The notes: generated from the letters alone by a model not told the origin. A DNA stretch of 64,000 nucleotides from Ctenosaura bakeri (GCA_948474755.1 CAOLHI010000609.1:372001-436000), one strand, 5' to 3'; counted from the first letter of the stretch, positions 34,920-46,474 are shown. Translations and numbers: made by a program.

Positions 34920-35410
34920 TCTCCTTAAGAATGTTGATAATATAGTGTTCTAAACAATCACTTTGGATACAGCTCACTTTTATTTTGAGCAAGTGAAAAA
35001 GGCAGAAATCCCAAACATTTTGCTAATTCATTTCTAAGTTTTTATTTGTTAATCATTCTAAAATATGTTATCCAAATGTCTATATGGAAATGTTTTGCTC
35101 TCCTTATGCTGTTGGCTCCAACTCCTATTTCCTCTTGCTAGAATACACAATCGTGATGGCAAGTGAAAATGGGAGTTGTCGTCTAGCCACATCTGGAGGA
35201 TCACAGGTTTTCCAACTCCTACCTTTGGTCAAAGGATATCATTCCAGAAATGTTATCCCCCTAAACATTCATTCCTCTTTTAATGTGAATTGCTTTGTCT
35301 AAAGTCACTGTGTTTACAGTACTTCTTCTCTTTCCCTTCTTCCTTTCCCTCCCCCCCTCTGTTCTAGATCTGATGTTAGGTATGCACAATATAATACAGT
35401 GAGAAAGTAC
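34920..35410. other. No gene; contains a degraded repeat
   Basis: AT-rich. At 35085-35225 there is a relative of the reptile repeat carrying 'gggagttg...ctagccacatctgg'-type text and its inverted partner 'ccaactcctattt'. The rest is unassigned. Confidence 0.45.
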
Positions 35411-36357
35411 TGTTACCCCAAAAGGTGAGGGATCCTTTGAGACCCTCCAGAAGTACCTGCAAGTCTGTGCAAAGATGAGGAATTAATTAGTTTTAATTAG
35501 AAAGGCTGTGAGAGGCAGGGTAACAGCAAGATTTTTCCACCAGAGTTTATGGGGTCCTTGCAGGAAAACTAGCCAGAAATTCAAAAGTTAACTAAAATGT
35601 GTTTATTGTGGGGAATTCAATCACACACACACACACACAAGTTTCAAACAGCCATGCACTCACACAAGAGCTAACCAAAGGAAAGGGAGGAAAAGGTTGA
35701 TAGTGAAGTTTCAGGATTTTGTGGCAATAATTGCCAATCCAGAAGAGTAGTGAAGAAACAGCAAAGTGACCTAGATTTGCATCTAAGGGCAATACAATTC
35801 AGAATTCAAAGTGACATAGTGGTGTTCAGCATCTGGAGTACTGCAACCAACTGGTCAGAATGAAGGATTTTTATACCTAAAATCTGCCTGGAGGGCATGC
35901 TTGTAAATGGCTCTCTGGCTGAGTAAACAGCGGAGTTTGCAACAGACACAATGGGTTCTGGAATAAGCTGAAGGTGTACTTTTAGGTGACAAGGACTTAA
36001 TATATGTCATGATAGCTCTGTAATAGTGGGCAGGCTTGGGTATAATGACAGAGATTTCCAGGTTGATGGGAGAAGATTAAAACTATTAATTGCTATTATC
36101 TGATAACAGAGCTTTTACATCTTAGCTTAAGCCTATCACCTCTGCAGTTACCTGGTGATTTCCTGGCACCTGGAGGGGATTTCTGATCTACCTTTGCAGT
36201 AGATGTGTTCAGTCAATGTCTTCCTCTGGTCCATCTGGGCCTTCCAGTCACATTAGGATACATTCCTGTATCAAAGTCAATTAATATATATTTTGCCAAG
36301 TAAATCATTACATCAATTAAACCATATTAAAATGAGGGGGTGCATAGCTACTAACCA
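35411..36357 (-). mobile_element. LTR of ERV-type element, minus strand
   Basis: The plus-left end reads TGTTACCCC, which is the minus-strand LTR end GGGGTAACA. On the minus strand a TATA-like 'ggtataaaaatcc' lies near 35865, a polyadenylation signal 'caataaacacatt' near 35605, and the U5-like block 'gttaccctgcctct' near 35525, as in the LTR at 7369. The sequence is collinear with 61568-62553. The right boundary is estimated from that alignment and no target duplication was confirmed. A CA run is embedded at 35622-35639. Confidence 0.6.
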
Positions 36358-36359
36358 TA

Positions 36360-37970
36360 TCTTTCCCCAGTTTGAATAGGCTCTCCTGTAGTATGCATAG
36401 TAGGCCCACTGAAACCAATGTGACTTAAATGGTGCACACCAAGCTTAAGATTTATCAAGTTCAGTGAGTAACCTACAAAGGGGTCCCACTTATCTTTGAT
36501 GTCAGCATTCTGAAGCTTTCATTCCTATGTTCTCACAGGAGATCGTCCCCAGGTGTAGCGTCTGAGAAGAACAAAATGCACATTGATCATCACTGTGGGA
36601 AAACAGCACAAATTCTCTAACAGAGTGAGTATTCAAAACAATTAAGTAATAATTAATAGACCCCAAACCTTAGAAGTAAAAGCTCGTTTATTTTGCTCTT
36701 TGAAGATGAGTGAGATAGCTGACCTCACAGTTATATCTGAAGAGGAAACATGATACATTTTGATTCATGTTTCACTTGTGACAAAGCAAACAAATAAATT
36801 CACTTCCGATGAATTTAAGCATTAGCATTGCCTTTTATGTCAGCCTGTAGAGCCACTGGATTTTGTCAGGAGTCTATGGATCTTAGCCTGATGTATGGCA
36901 CTGTACAAATCAAAAATAAAGGGAGAAAAAGGATATATAAAAGGGATCACCCCCAGGAGCTGCTGCTGAACATGAACAACTGTGTCAGTGTTGAATGCTC
37001 AGGGAGGTGTGCTCTCCAGAGTGCTGGAAGAATTATGAAGCATGCAAGGTAGCTAGAAGACATCTCAAAAACAAATTAAAAATTAATGATGAACAAAATC
37101 AAATTTTCTTTTGTGACTGATATTCCTTCACCTGCAGATAAATATAAAAAGCCATCAAAGGGAGAAATGCATTAGTTTCTAATTTAATATGACTTACTGG
37201 AAGAAAATAATCACTAAAGCTCTAATGATAGCTTTTTGACAACTTCCTAATCCTTACAAGTTGTTGGTAAGAGCTGCATCAAGCCAAGTGATCATCAATC
37301 CTGGCTTTCTCCCATGAGTAATTCAAAGAAGCGTGCAGCCTGTGATCATGTAGATGAAATTGTAACTTTTTAAAGCCCACTGGGAGAACAAACCTTGCAC
37401 TGAAAAACAGAATCATAGCTTCTGCCTTAGTTTTGTCATCAGCATCATATGCAGTCAGCTCCCTCTGAACAAACAACAACAACAACAATTGTAAAGGTAA
37501 TGATAGTGAAGATATCTCAAGGATAGAAATTCACGTTTCATTCTCAGTTCTCATTCTCATCTGTGGTTTTATCCCAAAGAAGTTAATAAAAGTAATAATT
37601 TTTAATTATTTTAGTTAACAATTCTCTTGCCATTCTTCACAGGGAACCTACGTAACAAACACCCTTTATGCAAAATATTTTCTCTCCTTCTCCCACCCCT
37701 TCTCTCACACACATACCTACGATCTTAGATGAATTTAACTTTCTGAGATATTTTCTCCGACTTTCATTTTATACCATGCAGTGTTGTGGCCAAGAAAAAG
37801 GTTTGCTGGCCTCCATTGGAAAAGATGGACAGCATTAGAGGTGAATCTGTACAATTTTTAAACTTCTGCCATCCCATTTTCTGCCTCTTTCACTGGGCTT
37901 TGTCATCATCAGTCACTTCCTTTCGATTTTTGGAAAGTGGTTTAACATACGGGTGGTTCAAGATTTGGTG
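36360..37970. other. No gene or clear repeat
   Basis: AT-rich sequence, with a short CAA run at 37476-37489. Frames of 60-74 codons carry no motif. Confidence 0.4.
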
Positions 37971-37974
37971 ACTG

Positions 37975-38200
37975 GCATGTGGTCGACAGGTTGGTGTGTG
38001 GCTGGGCAGCTAGCAGGTCAATTGGTGGTGGGTGAATTGGGTTGCAACAGCAGTCAGGAGGCTGGCAGATGGCCCAGCAGTGGTTGGGTGATTGGGTGGC
38101 TACTGGATTGATGCAGAGGCTTATATGCTATCAGGCAGAGGGCAGAGGATCATGCAGCTGACAGGCTGTTTGGGGGGCTGGTGGAAAGTGTGGACCTGCT
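37975..38200 (+). repeat. G-rich imperfect repeat region
   Basis: Irregular repetition of words such as ggttggtg, ggctggc, gggtgattggg and ggtggct. No clean unit length is visible. It directly precedes the CR1 fragment. Confidence 0.45.
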
Positions 38201-38214
38201 GACGTAACAGTCAC

Positions 38215-38745
38215 CATAGCATAGCATAGCAGGGGCCATCCAGTCCAACCCCCTGCCATGCAGGAACACTCATCAAAGCATTCCCAACAGATGACCATCC
38301 ACCCTCTGTTTAAAAACCTCCAAGGAAGGGGACTCCACCACATTCTGAGACAGTATATTCCACCGCCAGACAGCTCTGACCATCAGGAAGGTGGAATCTC
38401 CTTTCCTGCAGCTTGAATCCATTGCTCCTTGTCCTAGTCTCTTGAGCAGCAGAAAACAAGCCCACTCCCTCCTTGACATTACATCCTTTCAAATATTTAA
38501 ACATGGCTATCATGTCCCCTCTTAACCTTCTCTTCTGCAGACTAAACATACCCAGCTGCCTGAGCTGCTTCTCATAGGGCATGGCTTCCAGACCCTTCAC
38601 CGTTTTGGTCACTCTCCTCCAGACACGCTCCAGTTTGTCGATATCCTTCTTGAATTGAGGTGCCCAGAACGGGACGCAGTATTTCAAATGAGGTCTAACC
38701 AATGCAGAATAGAGTGGCATCATTACCTCCCTCGATTTAGACAAA
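38215..38745 (-). pseudogene. CR1 LINE, 3' end (RT C-terminus and 3' UTR)
   Basis: Minus-strand CR1. The coding part (about 38740-38500) has the conserved CR1 C-terminal text: LYSALVRPHLKYCVPFWAPQ, then KDIDKLERVWRRVTK and LRRLRGD-type residues followed by FKYLKG. It continues into the 3' region ending near 38222, beside 'ggccatccagtccaacccc'. The 305-codon frame at 38310-39227 is a chimera: its N-terminal half comes from unrelated flanking repeat DNA and only the C-terminal half is CR1. Family knowledge: CR1 copies are usually 5' truncated, as here. Confidence 0.85.
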
Positions 38746-38749
38746 TATA

Positions 38750-39230
38750 TATGTTTGAATAAGAGATATATATCTTCACTAATTTTCTTCTCAAAAGAAG
38801 CAATGGGCAAATTTATCAATTTTCTTTCAACTGTGAAAAAGTGTGCAGTTTTTGAAGACTTATTCAGAGGGGAGAAGCCCATGAGCTCATGAGAGTGAAG
38901 GCCTCGCCTCTGCTGTCGGGGGGGGGGTAATTTGTCTGTAGGAGTAATATGATTCTCTCCCTTTCTATTAAAAGGTTTGACTGCAAAATTCATAGCATTT
39001 TCAGCAAGGGGAACAGCATTTTCTTTGCAGAAAGAGATATTACTTCTCAGAAGTATTATGTTCTTTACAGAAAATGTTGTTTCCTGTGCAGAAAAAAATT
39101 CTTCCTTGCACAAAATACCATGGAATAATGTTGCTAAGAATAAGACTTGAATTGTAAAGGTTGTTTTCAGTCCAGGATCTTTCTTGTCAGGGCTTCTCAA
39201 CACTTGAGAAATGTGCCTTTTGGGCATTTC
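38750..39230 (+). repeat. Local repeat, copy 1 (TTCTGCAG-rich)
   Basis: Shares three blocks with 40133-40830: 38869-38986 versus 40133-40273 (nearly identical 'gaggggagaagcccatgagc...'), the 'cattttctttgcagaaa' region, and 'cagtccaggat...tctca.cacttga' (39168-39210 versus 40791-40828). The block order differs between the copies. A G tract of ten lies near 38919. Confidence 0.6.
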
Positions 39231-39641
39231 CCTCTTTTTCCCCCTCTATTCTTATTCTGGATGATTCTGGCTGCTGTTTTAAAATTCTACTTTTCCTATA
39301 AATTAAGTGAAACCTTTCTGTTATATCTTTATTTTTTTTCTCACTTATCTCTGTACCTTTCTGAAATGTATCATTCTTGTCATTTGTTTCTCATTGTGTC
39401 AAGGATCATTTTACTACAGGGATTTCTAGGATTAAATAATAGATAAGGTGCTGCTATTTTAGTCCCCATTCAAATTATCAGTATTCAGAACCTTGTGAAG
39501 AGACAGAGCACCAAGCTCTCTTTATCTGGGGTCTAAAGGGAGGAAGAGGCTGTTTTCTTCTTCTGTCTTGGATTCATGCTTCATCAGTGGGATCTCTCTC
39601 CCTAGGTGAAAATCTAGGTGAGAATCTATCACTAAGACTTA

Positions 39642-40047
39642 GGCCCTTTCTTCTCCACCATCCCAACTCACCATAGGGATGAGAGAAGGATGGGACCATG
39701 AGGACGCTTACGCATGAAGTCATCACTGTCCTGTCCTTCTCCCATCCCCAGGTGGTGCAATCACACCACAAATTATTGATGGGTTTTCAATGTCAATGAC
39801 TGGTGATCGTGCCACCATTGTGGACTTACCTTGTTTCTGGTGGCCCTGGAAGTGTAATGGTTGAGCTTCCTGCCCCAGCACAGCTTGGAAAACTACCTGA
39901 CTGCTCTACAGGAGGAAGAGGTGTAGCATTGTGCATGGAGGCAGCTGGTGTGGAGGGGAGCAGTCCATCATGCTCCCCTTCTGGCAGAACTGACATCAGG
40001 ACCCCACACTGGAAGTCTGTGCAACCAGGTAAGATGTGAAAAGGGCC
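39642..40047 (+). mobile_element. Long nonautonomous Harbinger-like element, subfamily A, copy 1
   Basis: About 406 bp; ends 'ggccctttc' and 'gaaaagggcc', left target TTA at 39639-39641 (right flank ATG, altered). A strong internal inverted repeat pairs 'gggatgagagaaggatggga' (39678) with 'ctgtccttctcccatcccc' (39730). Core block 'tgccccagcacagcttgg' is shared with 41885-42304. The 3' end carries 'ccaggtaagatgtg', a good match to a 5' splice site. No transposase is present. Confidence 0.7.
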
Positions 40048-40132
40048 ATGGGCTCACAAGCAGCAGCTATTTCCATCTGACCTAACTCAGCTTTCTATCC
40101 TTTCTGAGCTGATTTATAAAATCAGGACACTG

Positions 40133-40830
40133 CAGAGGGGAGAAGCCCATGAGCTCATGAGAGTGATGGCCTCTCCTCTGCTGTGTGTGTGTGTGGGGGG
40201 GTTATTACTTCCTTCTATAATTTGTCTGTTGGTGTAATATGATTCTCTCCCTTTCTATTAAAAGGTTTGACTGCCCAGTTGAGGGATGTATTTCCAGTTT
40301 GTGGATGACAAGGAAGTGAGGAGCAGTCATCAATATTACAGGGATGTAATTATTCATTAAATTTCTACTTGAAGGTAGCAACGAACAATTTCAGTTTTCT
40401 CCATGCTCTGAGAAAGTATTTGAAAACTACACAGTTTACAGAGGCTATTAGCAATTGGGACTTAATCTGAACAAAATTCCCATGTGGTTGTTTTCTGCAG
40501 AAAACAGCATTTTCTGCATGAAAAATAGTATTTTAATGCAGAAATATTAATTACTGCACACAAAAAAATGATGTTTTCCATTCAAATCAGTGATGTGAAA
40601 TTTTTACATAGAACAAATCTCCAAATACAGTTTTCTCTGTACATATTTTTTTTCTTTGCACTCAGGAATGAATTGAAATATTATTTTCCAAGCAGAAAAT
40701 GCTGTTTCCTGTCCCCCCCATGTTTCTTTATCTAGAAAGCCACATGCGAATTTTGCACAGAACAAGTCCCAAACTGTGAAGATTATCATCAGTCCAGGAT
40801 TCTTCTCATCAAGATTTCTCAGCACTTGAA
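40133..40830 (+). repeat. Local repeat, copy 2 (TTCTGCAG-rich)
   Basis: Second copy of the repeat at 38750-39230. Here the 'gaggggagaagccc' block comes first, followed by unique sequence, then the 'cattaaatttct...gtagcaacga' block and the 'ttctgcagaaaacagcatttt' region. A TG/G tract sits at 40184-40201. Confidence 0.55.
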
Positions 40831-40851
40831 AAATATATTTTTCAAGTGCTG

Positions 40852-40855
<4 letters not shown>

Positions 40856-40896
<41 letters not shown>
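40856..40896. repeat. (CA)n microsatellite
   Basis: About 18 CA units between TATA and TAC. Confidence 0.95.
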
Positions 40897-40897
<1 letters not shown>

Positions 40898-41084
40898 TTG
40901 AAAAAAAAATATAATGTTTTTCAAGTATTTTCTGAATATATTTGAATATTCTTTCCATTCTTACAGTGTTGCAGAGGGAGATACAGATGGCTCAAACAGA
41001 TATGGTATTACAGAAAAGAGAAGTGCTATCTGACTGTCCCAAACTATCTCCCATCTCAAATACCTAGGATAGTTGGAATGATGG

Positions 41085-41810
41085 TTCCTCCTGGGTTCAA
41101 AATGCTGCTTTTGAATTCCAGACCAGTGAATGAGGAAATAACAGCTGTCCAGGAATTGATTTTGGATGATGACACTGATCTGACTTGTACTGTAGAGACC
41201 TGGTTAAATGAAGTTGAGACACAGAGATTAATCTCCTGGTAAAAGAGCAGATAAGATGTAGGAGGCAATAAGGTGAAGGTGTACTTATCTAGAGGGATTC
41301 TGTCCACCTGTCCAGTTGCCAAGTGTCCAAGTGTCGCTATTTGAAGGTATAATCAGAGACAGAATAGGGATAGATACTCCATGCACCCTAATGTGGCCTA
41401 ATTCTTAACTCAGATGTGCTTTGGGAGCACACTCAGTTGTTGTGCTGAATAATTTCATGCTGAGAACACTCTGCTAGAAGAACCTCAGAATTTAATGTTA
41501 GCCATAGCAATGATAAGGCTGTCCCAAGTAGTATCTGTCCCCCACTCACATTGCCAAGCACATGGTGGATCACATTTTCTGTGCTGCATGGGATATTGAT
41601 GATGTTAGACCAGAGGAAATTTCTACACTGCTATTATTATGGACAGATTGATGGATTTATCCTGGAAGCATAAAAGCTGGAAAGCCATAGAGGCATTGGG
41701 GAATTGCTTAAAATGATTCACCCAAGTGGCTCTGGATGACTTTCTGATAGCTCTTGAGGATTTCTCTGCCACCTTGGAAGGAGACTCTGTTAAAATCCTG
41801 GTTAACATTT
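41085..41810 (+). pseudogene. L2-type LINE, endonuclease part of ORF2
   Basis: The plus strand translates near 41100-41215 to NSRPVNEEITAVQELILDD then DTDLTC and ETWLNE. This corresponds to the N-terminal apurinic endonuclease region of L2-group ORF2 (the family pattern is N-R-S...L...D...D-x-x-x-x-T-E-T-W-L). Weaker endonuclease text continues to about 41600, where 'cacatggtggatcacattttctgtg' corresponds to the family's histidine-containing 'DHF' motif. Stops and frameshifts are frequent. A later piece of probably the same copy follows at 42380-42900, beyond an inserted Harbinger-like element. Confidence 0.65.
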
Positions 41811-41884
41811 AAACTGAGAAATGCCCAGGGTAGTGAATACAACTGATCCTGAGTATCCCGTCTTCATTTCACATAATGTCTCTG

Positions 41885-42304
41885 GGTCCCTTTCTGCATG
41901 GCATTTGCCATGTGAAAGGGCCCCTCGAGCATCATGCAAATGTGAGGAGCAGTCCACATGATGCACTCGCAGTTGCATGATGCTCCAGGGCCTGGCAGGC
42001 GCCGACCATGCACTATTTCATTTTTGGCTGTGAGCCAAAAATGGTGTGCAATCTCTCATTGCTCCAGGGCCCGCATGCACTTGCTGTGCATATGGAGCTC
42101 CAGAGTCGTGGCGCTTGCACTTCCTGCCCCAGCGCAGCCTGGGAAACTCTCAGACTGCACTGTGGAAGGAAGAGGTGGGGCTCTCACATGAGCAGGCGGC
42201 AGCTGTGGAGCTGAAGGAACCGGGACACGAAAGACTCTTACTAGAGGCTGTTCGCACGATCCCCACACCCAAGCTCCATGAAAAGAAGCATTGCAGAAAG
42301 GGCC
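41885..42304 (+). mobile_element. Long nonautonomous Harbinger-like element, subfamily C, copy 2
   Basis: Inverted relative to 10243-10661 and matching it over its length. Blocks include 'catttttggctgtgagcc', the hairpin-forming 'gcatcatgcaaatgtgaggag' region and 'cgcagcctgggaaactc'. Ends are 'ggtccctttctgca' and 'tgcagaaagggcc' with possible CTG flanks. GC-rich, no transposase; frames of 68-96 codons inside are chance. It lies between two L2 fragments. Confidence 0.7.
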
Positions 42305-42379
42305 TGAGACTAGAAGGATGGTGGCAGAAAATATAAATCTGATCTAATGTGGGCCAGAGCTAAAGGTCTGCTCCCTGAT

Positions 42380-42900
42380 AGCCTGGGCAGGACATAAGCC
42401 ATTTTATATGGAAAAAAATCAGATGAAGTTAAACTGTGTCAATTCCTGGAAATGTCCAATCTGGACACCGTGGCACACACCTTAATTGCATCGTTGTCAA
42501 CACAACACAATATATGTTGCTTTTGAAAGGTTTTCAGAAACTTCTGCTGATCCCAAGAACTGTAGCCAGATGGTTAACTGGAACTGGTTACCAGAACCAT
42601 ATAACCGAATTGCCGCAACAGGTATCCATCTGTTTTTCAAACACAATTCAGAGTGCTGGTTATAACCCATATCTTTCCATGTGACTGAGATACAACAGTA
42701 TCTCAAAAACTATGTTTTCCAGTGTGGGCCTGTTGAGGGCCTCAGATGGCTAGACAGATATTCCTTCAGTTTCACCAGCCTAAAGTCACGTTTGGTGGGT
42801 ATGTGAGACTGGACTTTCACAATGGCTCTGTCTATTATGGAGCTCCTTTCTTAGGCAAGCTACTATAGCCCACTCCTTCCTTTCCTTCTGACAGCCAGGA
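42380..42900 (+). pseudogene. L2-type LINE, C-terminal part
   Basis: The plus frame 42436-42684 contains FQKLLLIPRTVARWLTGTG and YQNHITE, equivalent to the L2 motif 'LQLVQNAAARLLTGTG..EHIT'. The text after it is broken. A companion endonuclease fragment precedes at 41085-41810. Inactive. Confidence 0.7.
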
Positions 42901-43104
42901 AATCCTTTTTTAAATTTATTTATTTCAGTAGTCTTTGAACAATGGAATGATTTTAAGGAAAGTGTTTTTAGACATGTACTATTCTTTAAACCGTTTACAT
43001 TATTTTTTCACATTATGTTTTCAATAGTAATGCTTTTGACAACTAACAATATTAGCATTACTGACTTTCTTTTACTTTGTAAGTGGCAGACAAGCTGGAT
43101 CAGA

Positions 43105-43509
43105 TTCAGAGGATTATGATAGGGGTATGGAAAGCAAAAGGTATAAGTAACGGTTGAAGAAGCTGGACATATTCATCTTGGTGAAGAGAAGACTGAGGGG
43201 TTACATGATAACACTCTTTAAATATGTCAAGGGCTGGCACAGAGAGGAGAGGGCAGGCCTGTTTTCTTCTACCCCAGAAGGTAGGACCAGGTCTAATGTT
43301 TTTAAGTTGCAAGACAGTAGATTTTGATTGAACATTAGAAGGAACTTCTTGACAGTAAAAGTAGTTTGGCAATGGAACCAATTGACAAAATGTGGGGTCT
43401 CTTTCTCTGGATGTCTTCAAAAAGAGGATGAATTAGCTAGAGATCCCACACTGAGGAAGGTATTGGAGTTGATGGTCCATGCAGCCCTGGAAGACTTTAT
43501 GATTCTATG
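43105..43509 (+). repeat. CR1 LINE 3' end
   Basis: Plus-strand CR1 tail: 'cttggtgaagagaagactgag', 'ttaaatatgtcaaggg', 'aacattagaaggaacttctt', 'gttgatggtccatgcagcc' and the diagnostic terminal 'tatgattctatg' at 43498-43509. Coding traces are too broken to call. Confidence 0.8.
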
Positions 43510-43690
43510 CTTTATACATGAAAGGTCCCAAGTTCAATTCCTATCATTACCTGGCCAGCCTGAGAAAAACTTCTGTCAGAAGCCTTGGATTGCTGCTGAT
43601 AGTTATTGTATCCAATACTGAGCTAAATTAACCAGTCTTCATTTAGTTCAGTATTGGATACAATATCGTACAAAGAAACATCTTATGTTT
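43510..43690 (+). repeat. tRNA-derived SINE 3' part with hairpin
   Basis: Blocks 'aggtcccaagttcaattcct' (B-box-like), 'cttggattgctgctgatag' and 'ccaatactgagctaaatt' match a common squamate SINE type ending in '...atactgagctagatgg' and '...actcagtataaggcagc'. The arms at 43604-43628 and 43641-43665 are reverse complements with one mismatch around a 12-base loop, a strong stem built from this SINE's own text. Confidence 0.65.
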
Positions 43691-45210
43691 CTAAGCCAAG
43701 AGATGATCTATATGTTATATGAAAGGGCAACAGTATCAACAGGAAATTTTCCAGGGGAGGCAAAGCTACATAGTAGTAGATGAGTGTAATTTACCTGGAT
43801 AGTGCAGACTACTGCAACACACCTGCACATGCTGTGAACATTAGTATCATATTCAATGATATTTAGAAATCTACAAACAGTAAAAGGAAATTCATCAGAA
43901 CTTAGGATATGAAAGCATGAATGCAAGCACAAGTACATGTAGAGCACAAGAAGAAGAGAGAATGGAAAAAGAAACAATCACAGTTCCCAAGAATAAAATC
44001 TACCACTGCTACTCTTATCATACTACTGCCAACACTGCAAGTTCTGTTAGGGAAAGGGTTCCCACCATCTATAGTGCTGTTCTTCCATCTTGGAAACATT
44101 GATGCACACTCTGTAGACAAAGAGTGGGCACATTCTGAGGACTGGATGGTTATTTCTGTGTACTTCTGATCCTCAGTGGGCCACACCATTACCATTTTCT
44201 ACTGATCTGGAAGTAGAATGGCAGTGTTACGTCCAAATGGTTTTGGAGGCTATTTGTGTGTGTATGGTGAACCAGCACTTATTCTGTCCCTAAGTTCTCC
44301 CCCCGCCCTGTGAAAATGCATTAGTTCTAAAGGAGGTTTTTAGAAGATTCTGGATTGTTTTGTTTTACTTTTCAACTTGCTATCATCCCTTTGTTAAATT
44401 ACTTGTAGTAAATGAATTTCCATGTTAATTGAATTCTCACCTCATCAACTGTTCTTTTGGAGCTGCATCATCTGTGAATAATAATAAAAAAAGTCTTGAT
44501 AGTTTCAGACTATGCCTAGTTTGGACCCATGAGCTTGAACCCTCTTAGTAACATACACACACATTTTTTTGGTTTATTTCTCCACGTGTTTTTTTTTGGG
44601 GGGGGGATGATACAACAGGAGACATTAAATTCATTCTTGGGCAAGATCCAACCCTCCTAGGAAGTCTCCAGGTGCTGGGGAAGATTATGATGGCCATTTA
44701 TCAACATTTACCAGCATCACCCACCCAGATATCTAGTCTTGCAACAACATTGCCAGATAGCCGTTGAGTTCTTGAAGTGGGGGGTCCTACTGAGTAGGTC
44801 TGACATTTAAAACATGTCTTTCCAAGTACAACTGATAGTCCCAATTCTTCTCCTGATTCCCTTCATCTTGTAATGGTCCTTAATCCCTTAAAATCACACT
44901 GCTGCTACTATTAAGTTTAGATCTTCACCCACAGGAAAGTGGATGGAGATGTAAGCTGACACACCAGGAAATAAAAACACAACTGTACTGTGAAGTTATC
45001 TCTGAACACTGTCTCTTGCCATAAAACTGCTACAACGATGATGATGATGATGATGATGATGGATGAGGATGATTGCAAAGCCAGTATACTTCTTGTACAC
45101 AACCTCACTTCCTACAATATGGATATAACAGAGTATAATAAAAATAGATTTGATATTTGCTTCATGAAACATATCTCATCAAGTTTTTATTATCACTGTA
45201 TTTCCAACAT
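43690..45210. other. No gene; ATG microsatellite
   Basis: AT-rich. Contains an (ATG)n run at about 45037-45062 and a T8/G8 tract near 44589-44606. Frames up to 97 codons carry no domain. Confidence 0.4.
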
Positions 45211-45214
45211 GCAG

Positions 45215-45608
45215 CATTAGTGTGGTTCAGTGGTTTGAGTGTTGAACTAGGAAACTGGGAGACCAGTGTTCAGTCAAAACCAATTGGGTGACGTTGAGCA
45301 AGTTGCACTCTCTTAGGCCACTTCCACACTAGCCTATTATAGCACCATTGTTCCACTTTCAACATCCTATGGAATCCTGGGGTTTGCAGTCAAAGGCCCC
45401 TCCCTAAACTGCAAACCCCAGGATTCCATAGGATGTTGAAAGTAGAATAACAGCTCTATAACAGGCTAGTGTGGAAATGGCCTTAGGTGCAGAAGAAGGC
45501 AAGGGCAAATTCCCTCTGAAACAATTCTGCCAAGAAAACTCCCTGATACATTTGCCTTAGGCTCATCATACGTCAGAAATGACTTGAGGGCACAGAACGA
45601 CAATTTCT
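45215..45608 (+). repeat. Sauria SINE split by a MITE
   Basis: The head (45215-45315) has 'cagtggtttgagtgttg' and 'ttgggtgacgttgagcaag'. After the inserted element the SINE resumes at 45483 with 'aggtgcagaagaaggcaagg', 'ctgccaagaaaactcc', 'catacgtcagaaatgacttg' and a weak CAA tail. Removing 45316-45485 restores the normal SINE order, so the SINE is older than the MITE. Confidence 0.9.
45316..45482. mobile_element. Palindromic Harbinger-like MITE, copy 6, inside a SINE
   Basis: Ends 'ggccacttccacact' and 'agtgtggaaatggcc' are reverse complements. TTA at 45313-45315 and 45483-45485 is the duplicated target, verified because the host SINE reads through when one TTA and the element are removed. 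About 35 bp of the central region are deleted compared with other copies. Confidence 0.9.
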
Positions 45609-45609
45609 A

Positions 45610-46435
45610 ATGTGTACAAACCTTAGAAATGTTGTAAAATTTTGCAGAAGCATCACTGTTACATTATTAAATATGCAGAAGCAAAATTAATGAAAGCTGT
45701 TTGTTAGCCCAGAGAGACATTTCTACAAAACAATGCAGAGTCCGGACTTTACACTCTAAACTTTTTTTTTTTTCAAAATAGATAGCTGTTTTTCTTTCTG
45801 TACATGCACACTTCCATAAATGATTTAGGATTCTGGAGTGGGGAGTGCCCATGGATACGTATGGGAAATTATCATCCTCTTGATCATCCTTATAGGTATT
45901 TAACATACGAAAGACTTATAGTGCAGTATAATACTCTTCCTTTCCATACCAACTACATAGAAGAGTGGTTTCTTGCTAGAAGGAAAGGAGTCATCCCAGT
46001 AGCACAACCTAGGCTTTAGAATAGTGGTCTTCATTTATTACACACTTTCAACCCACATTTCAAATTTCTCGTCTTTGTTAGTATTCTCAGGTGTCAATCT
46101 TGTTCTCTTTATCTTGAAAAGCTTATCTTCTATTATTTACCACAAGCTATTAGTCTGCCTTACTGTTCCATGAGTAATGGAACAGAAACCTCTCAAACCT
46201 TGTCTACATGTAGGAATAGTTTTCCAAAGCTATTCATTGACATTCTTTCTTTATCATAAGAGGTTTGTGTGCTTCGTAGGTAAGATAAAATATGTAGTCA
46301 GGCTTGACAACATATACATTTCCAATATAAAAACATTAATGCCCAGGTCCTATTGGTTAGTCCCAGATACAGCAGATTCATTGTCTCAGTTGAAAAATAG
46401 TGATTTATCTTGTTGGTAAAGCCAACTGAGTAAGA
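45610..46435. other. No gene or clear repeat
   Basis: AT-rich. Short frames at 45804-46019 and 46177-46419 have no recognised domain. Confidence 0.4.
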
Positions 46436-46474
46436 GTAGGATTCAGGTCAGGCCAGATTCGGACCAGAATGAAA

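Noticed and set aside
43604..43665. A 25-bp near-perfect hairpin with 12-base loop, resembling a microRNA precursor
   Set aside because: Both arms are explained by the common tRNA-SINE text '...atactgagct...' and '...ctcagtat...', so it is a repeat-derived palindrome. No evidence of processing is visible.
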